DNA of 64,000 nt from Candidatus Lachnoclostridium avicola. GTDB taxonomy: Bacteria > Bacillota > Clostridia > Lachnospirales > Lachnospiraceae. The stretch lies in the NCBI GenBank assembly GCA_019114465.1, contig DXFM01000013.1, forward strand, positions 28,896-92,895, written 5' to 3'. The notes beneath the pieces are model-generated. The model searched no databases, had not been told where the DNA came from, and was given only the letters and a program-made list of their open reading frames with translations. Positions 60,599-64,000 of this stretch are shown one piece after another. A program made the position numbers and the translations under genes. Position 1 is the stretch's first letter. Every line of letters starts with the position of its first letter.

Positions 60599-61453
60599 TT
60601 AAGCCTTTCCCTCTGAGCCGGCCAGCCGGATAATGTCCCGGATATCTCCCCGGAGCTTTTCCTCCGCAAACCGGGACAGCTTCCAGGCATGGCCTTCGTC
60701 CTTTCCTTCTGCCAGTCCTTCCTTCAAATACTCCACATACTGGCAGCGGATCTGCGTTCCGAAATTAATCTTTGCCACTCCCGCGTTAATGGCCCGGCGG
60801 ATCAGCCCTTCATCCATTCCAGTGCAGCCGTGGAGGACAAAGGGAATGTCTGTAAATTTCCGGCACTCCTCCAGCACTTCCACCCGGATATCCACCGGTC
60901 CCTTGTAAAAGCCGTGGGCATTTCCGATGCCGATGGCCAGGGAATCGGGACGGCACAGGGTCAGATACTGCCGCACCACCTCCGGATCCGCGATATTGGA
61001 ACATCCCATGGCACGCCCCTGATCATCCAGCCTGGCCAGTTCTCCGATTTCCGCTTCCAGAGGCACGCCGAAAGCCCGGCACACCTTTCCCACTTCTTCC
61101 GTCCGCCTGGCATTTTCCTCCACTGGATAAGCGGAACCGTCGTACATAATGGAGGTAAATCCGATCTTCAGCATTTCCATGCACCGCTCAAAGCTGTCCC
61201 CATGGTCTAAGTGAACCGCCACGGGAACGGACACTTTTTCCGCCATCCATCTGGCCGTCTCAAAAAACCAGTCGTGTCCGGAGTACTCCCCCGTGCTCAC
61301 ATAGTGGGCAAGAATGATGGGGGATTTCAGCTCCTCAGCCGCCATACAGACGGCACGGATGATATCGTAGGTTCCGCCCTGAGTGTTGATGGCGGGAACC
61401 GCATAATGTCCCTCATAGGCTTTCTGAAGCATTTCAAAACTTGTCGTCAGCAC
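60599..61453 (-). CDS. class II aldolase, GatY/KbaY-like
   Basis: A 284-residue tagatose/fructose-bisphosphate-aldolase-type enzyme. Motifs: YAVPAINTQGGTYDIIRAVCMAAEE at residues 17-41, VAVHLDHGDSFERCMEML near 78-95 with catalytic Asp and zinc His, LEAEIGELARLDDQG near 132-146, LAIGIGNAHGFYKGP near 170-184, and FVLHGCTGMDEGLIRRAINAGVAKINFGT near 201-229. The start is a GTG 7 nt after GGAGG. The presence of two different class II aldolases in one operon suggests two cleavage steps or two stereoisomers. Confidence 0.9.
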   Translation of the reverse strand: MLTTSFEMLQKAYEGHYAVPAINTQGGTYDIIRAVCMAAEELKSPIILAHYVSTGEYSGHDWFFETARWMAEKVSVPVAVHLDHGDSFERCMEMLKIGFTSIMYDGSAYPVEENARRTEEVGKVCRAFGVPLEAEIGELARLDDQGRAMGCSNIADPEVVRQYLTLCRPDSLAIGIGNAHGFYKGPVDIRVEVLEECRKFTDIPFVLHGCTGMDEGLIRRAINAGVAKINFGTQIRCQYVEYLKEGLAEGKDEGHAWKLSRFAEEKLRGDIRDIIRLAGSEGKA

Positions 61454-61472
61454 AGTCCTACCTCCCTGAGTG

Positions 61473-62489
61473 TCAGATTTCTACGACTACCTTGAGATAA
61501 TCCGCAGGATTCTTGATCATATCCTGAATCACCGTCTCCACTTCCTCCAGTTTGCAGGTTTTCGTGGTCAGAGCGTCCACCGGCAGTTTGCCCTCGTGGA
61601 TCAGTCTGATGGCCTCCGGGAACTTCTTATTGGAGTTTCTGCTGGGCAGAACGTCAATTTCCTTCTGCATGAGACGCACCGTATTGATCATCACCGGGTC
61701 ATGGGGCCAGCCGATAAGGGCGATCCGTCCGCCGTGGCATACGTAGTCGTGCATCTTGCCCAGAATAGCGGGAGCTCCGGTGCAGTCGATCATGGCCTCC
61801 GGCAGTTTGCCGCCAGTCACCTCTTTCAGATATTCCTCCACGTCTCCCTTTCCGGAGTTGAAGGTGTAGGGCACACCCATGGCCTTTGCCTCGTCCAGCC
61901 TCTCCTGGATTAAGTCCACCAGAATGGGGGTTGCCCCGTAGTTGATGCAGGCAAAGGACGCCATCAGTCCGATCACGCCGGCGCCGAACACTACCACATG
62001 CTCGCCTTTTTTCACTCTGGCTCTGGTGGCTCCGTGAAGTCCGATGGTGAAGGGTTCCACCAAAGCTGCGTGGATGAACGTCATATCGTCAGGGATCTTA
62101 AAGCACTGTCTGGTGGGATGGAGGAAATACTCCGCCATCATTCCATCCTTGTGGACTCCGCACACGTGCAGGTCCACGCAGTTGTTCCACCTCTCCTCCG
62201 CGCACATATGACATTTTAAGCAGGGCACGTAGGGCTCCAAAGCCACACGGTCGCCCACCTTTAAGCCTTCAGGATTCTCCCCCACTTCCACAACCACACC
62301 CACGCCCTCATGGCCCAGGCCGTTGATGGGATATTTCATGGTGGGGTTGACGCCCCGGTAGGCCGTCACGTCAGACCCGCAGATGCCGCACATCTCCATC
62401 TTGATCACTGCCTGTCCCGGCTGCAGCTGGGGCTTCGGAAACTCCTTCAGCTCCAATTTTCCAGGTTTTTCAATACACAATACTTTCAT
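61473..62489 (-). CDS. zinc-dependent medium-chain alcohol/polyol dehydrogenase
   Basis: A 338-residue MDR dehydrogenase that oxidises a sugar alcohol or hydroxy sugar with NAD(P). The catalytic zinc site CGICGSDVTAY (near 36) and GHEGVGVV (near 60), the structural zinc site CLKCHMCAEERWNNC (near 87-101), and the Rossmann motif VVFGAGVIGLMA (near 165-176) are all present. ILVD at the end of the second strand favours NAD. The ATG at 62489 follows AAGGAGG. Closest in style to L-idonate, threonine or galactitol dehydrogenases. It probably starts the pathway by making a ketose. Confidence 0.9.
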   Translation of the reverse strand: MKVLCIEKPGKLELKEFPKPQLQPGQAVIKMEMCGICGSDVTAYRGVNPTMKYPINGLGHEGVGVVVEVGENPEGLKVGDRVALEPYVPCLKCHMCAEERWNNCVDLHVCGVHKDGMMAEYFLHPTRQCFKIPDDMTFIHAALVEPFTIGLHGATRARVKKGEHVVVFGAGVIGLMASFACINYGATPILVDLIQERLDEAKAMGVPYTFNSGKGDVEEYLKEVTGGKLPEAMIDCTGAPAILGKMHDYVCHGGRIALIGWPHDPVMINTVRLMQKEIDVLPSRNSNKKFPEAIRLIHEGKLPVDALTTKTCKLEEVETVIQDMIKNPADYLKVVVEI

Positions 62490-62503
62490 GTTCCTTCCTC
62501 CTT

Positions 62504-63259
62504 TTACCACCATTTGATTTTGTCTGTGATATAGTTCCTGTATTCAATGAATTTGGGGGAGGTGATATCCCTGGGTCTCGGCAGGTCGATGTAAACCTCC
62601 TCCTTGATCTTGGCCGGCTTATTGGTCAGGATCAGCACTTTCTCCGCCAGATACACCGCTTCCTCAATGTTATGGGTGATGAAAATAACTGTACTTTCCA
62701 GTTCCTTCCACAGGCGAACCACCTCATCCTCCAGGTAGAATCGCATTTTTACATCCATCTGGCCGTAAGGTTCATCCATGAGCAGCAGGTCCGGCTGCAT
62801 AGCAAAGGACCTGCCGATGATGATCCGCTGTTCCGCGGAAACGGACAGTTCCCCGGGATAAGCCTTCCGGCTCTCCTGCAGGCCCATCAAATCCAGAATC
62901 TGATTCACCCGGCGGTCGATCTCATCTTTTGGCACCTTTTTGATCTTCAGGCCGTAGGCGATGTTCTGCTCCACCGTCTGCCATGGCAGGGCGCTGGGTT
63001 CCTGGAACACAAAGGAGATGTTGTGCTTCCTCGGGTCCGCCGGCACACCGTCGATATAAATATCTCCGGAACTGGGCTGGTGAATCCTGGTCAGGCAGTT
63101 TAAGAATGTGGACTTTCCGCAGCCTGTGGGGCCCACCACGCACACAAACTCTCCCTTTCGAATATTAAATGACATATCGTCCAGCACCAGCAGATCTCCA
63201 AACCTTTTTGTCAGGTTCTTCACTTCCACTTTTACTGGTCTGTTATCTTTTTCAGGCAT
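62504..63259 (-). CDS. NitT/TauT-type ABC ATPase with degenerate signature
   Basis: A 251-residue ATPase of the SsuB/TauB/NrtD group. Walker A GPTGCGKST at 43-51, Q-loop QEPSALPW near 86 and Walker B LLLMDEPYGQMDV near 158-170 are intact, and the switch His lies in FITHNIEEAV. The signature is LSVSAEQR at 138-145 instead of LSGGxxQR, so the composite ATP site it completes is probably impaired. GGAGGAG precedes the ATG. Its partner, encoded just upstream, has a normal signature, so the two likely formed an asymmetric heterodimer. Confidence 0.9.
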   Translation of the reverse strand: MPEKDNRPVKVEVKNLTKRFGDLLVLDDMSFNIRKGEFVCVVGPTGCGKSTFLNCLTRIHQPSSGDIYIDGVPADPRKHNISFVFQEPSALPWQTVEQNIAYGLKIKKVPKDEIDRRVNQILDLMGLQESRKAYPGELSVSAEQRIIIGRSFAMQPDLLLMDEPYGQMDVKMRFYLEDEVVRLWKELESTVIFITHNIEEAVYLAEKVLILTNKPAKIKEEVYIDLPRPRDITSPKFIEYRNYITDKIKWW

Positions 63260-63277
63260 ACGCTTCTCCTCCTGAGA

Positions 63278-63871
63278 TTAAATGGACAGATCCGTATTAT
63301 CCGAGATCACCGTCCGCAGTTCTAGGAATTCCCTGCTGACCATATCTCTCGGCCTCGGAATATCAATGGGATAAACCTCTTTCACCCTGGCCGGGCAGTC
63401 GCTGAGCAGGATGATCCGGTCTCCCAGATAGCAGGCTTCCTCAATGTTGTTGGTGACGAAAATAACCGTCCGCTTCTCCTGCTCCCACATCTTTAACAGG
63501 TCTTCCTGCATTTTGTACCTGGTTTGGGCGTCCAGCTTGCCGAAGGGTTCGTCCATAATCAGCAGCTTCGGGTCCGCCGCATAGGCTCTGGCGATTCCCA
63601 CTCGCTGCTGCATGCCGCCGGAGAGCTGCCTGGGATAATAATCTTCAAACCCCTCCAGACCCACCAGTTTGATGTAATGTCTGGCAATCTCCCGGCGCTC
63701 TTCTTTTTTCATGCCCCGGAACTTTAAAGCCAGCTCCACATTTTCAATAACCGTCTTAAAGGACATGAGGGCAAGTTTCTGAAATACCATTCCAATCTCC
63801 GGGTTCAGCCCCTTCCACTCTTTGCCGTTGTAGATGATCTGTCCTTCTGTGGCGTCCTCCACTCCGGCGAT
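63278..63871 (-). pseudogene. second NitT/TauT-type ABC ATPase, 5' end cut by an insertion element
   Basis: The visible 195-200 residues start in IAGVEDATEGQIIYNGKEWKG, which normally follows about 60 residues holding Walker A. The rest is complete: VFQKLALMSFKTV (Q-loop), LSGGMQQRVGIARAYAADPKLLIMDEPFGKLDAQTR (signature and Walker B), and FVTNNIEEACYLGDR. In the last segment Asn replaces the switch His. At 63872 the coding pattern stops and an insertion-sequence promoter and transposase begin. The gene is therefore disrupted here and its N-terminal part, if kept, lies beyond the window past the element. A GTG at 63862 could start a truncated, inactive product. Confidence 0.85.
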
Positions 63872-64000
63872 TGGTGTGGTATAAAAAAAGTTGACAGCTT
63901 ATTCTCAAGGATTTCATAATAAAACCAAGAGAATAAGGAGGTATTCAAAGTGGCACGTAAATATGACCATGAATACAAAGTACAGGCAGTAAAACTTGCC
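63872..64000 (+). mobile_element. left end of an IS3-like insertion sequence
   Basis: Foreign sequence begins with TGGTGTGG, directly after the last recognisable ATPase codons. It carries its own strong promoter, TTGACA (63891-63896) and CATAAT (63915-63920) with an 18-nt spacer, and a transposase start. IS3-type ends commonly begin with TG. The other end and any target duplication are outside the window. Confidence 0.75.
63950..64000 (+). CDS. IS3-type transposase OrfA, start only
   Basis: Seventeen codons are visible from a GTG at 63950, 8 nt after AAGGAGG. They encode ARKYDHEYKVQAVKLA, the typical beginning of the helix-turn-helix OrfA of IS3-family elements (consensus like KYDxEFKxxAVxLA). 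The gene runs off the window. OrfA and OrfB of such elements are usually joined by programmed frameshifting, which cannot be seen here. Confidence 0.8.
   Translation, partial: MARKYDHEYKVQAVKLA

Overview
The window looks like chromosome from a spore-forming, moderately GC-rich Clostridia, most likely a Lachnospiraceae gut commensal. This is inferred from gene content: SpoIIID, a CotS-type coat protein, a sporulation-type polysaccharide deacetylase, a Gram-positive proline T-box, SipS-type signal peptidase, a SpoT-like HD hydrolase, and AAGGAGG ribosome binding sites before most genes. No species was identified and no database was searched. No rRNA, tRNA or CRISPR array was recognised.

Layout. 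0-8 kb, mostly minus strand: acyltransferase, phosphoglucomutase (pgcA), a strongly palindromic intergenic block, CotS-like protein, CCA-adding enzyme, and prolyl-tRNA synthetase behind a T-box leader with its promoter. 8-11.4 kb: polysaccharide deacetylase, two membrane-anchored unknowns and an HD hydrolase. 11.4-16.5 kb: glycogen operon glgB-mscS-malQ, where GlgB has a Lys/Glu-rich repeat tail. 16.6-22 kb: AbgB-like M20 amidohydrolase facing a hybrid kinase/HPt/HD-GYP phosphorelay. 22-28.7 kb: DUF3810 protein, signal peptidase, cation/proton antiporter, a decayed ORF, and the lactonase-aroC-rpiB operon.

28.8-36 kb, plus strand: a PuuR-like regulator and a polyamine importer (potA, potB, potCD fusion) run without a gap into a type I methylase/specificity pair (hsdM, hsdS) that has no hsdR here. 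hsdS overlaps an RpiR regulator, followed by a 6-phospho-glucosidase and a PTS IIC. 39.6-42.3 kb: a PrcB-like lipoprotein, a frameshifted MerR regulator, and a MerR-type promoter driving split chromate-family transporter genes. 42.4-49.9 kb: serine hydrolase, SLC13-like permease, LysR, MATE pump with MarR, small MerR, unknown membrane protein, spoIIID. 49.9-50.6 kb: an AT-rich, decayed MNT/HEPN toxin-antitoxin pair. 50.6-54.8 kb: DUF2000, AraC, alkyl-sulfatase-like hydrolase, DUF1349 and TPR-like genes.

54.9-63.9 kb is the most interesting region: one minus-strand operon of two NitT/TauT-type ABC ATPases, a zinc dehydrogenase, two class II aldolases, a mutarotase, a PFK-family kinase, a divergent triosephosphate isomerase and a LarA-family protein. 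Together these suggest uptake, oxidation or epimerisation, phosphorylation and aldol cleavage of an unidentified sugar, polyol or sugar acid. An IS3-like element enters at about 63,872 and removes the 5' end of the first ATPase gene in the window.
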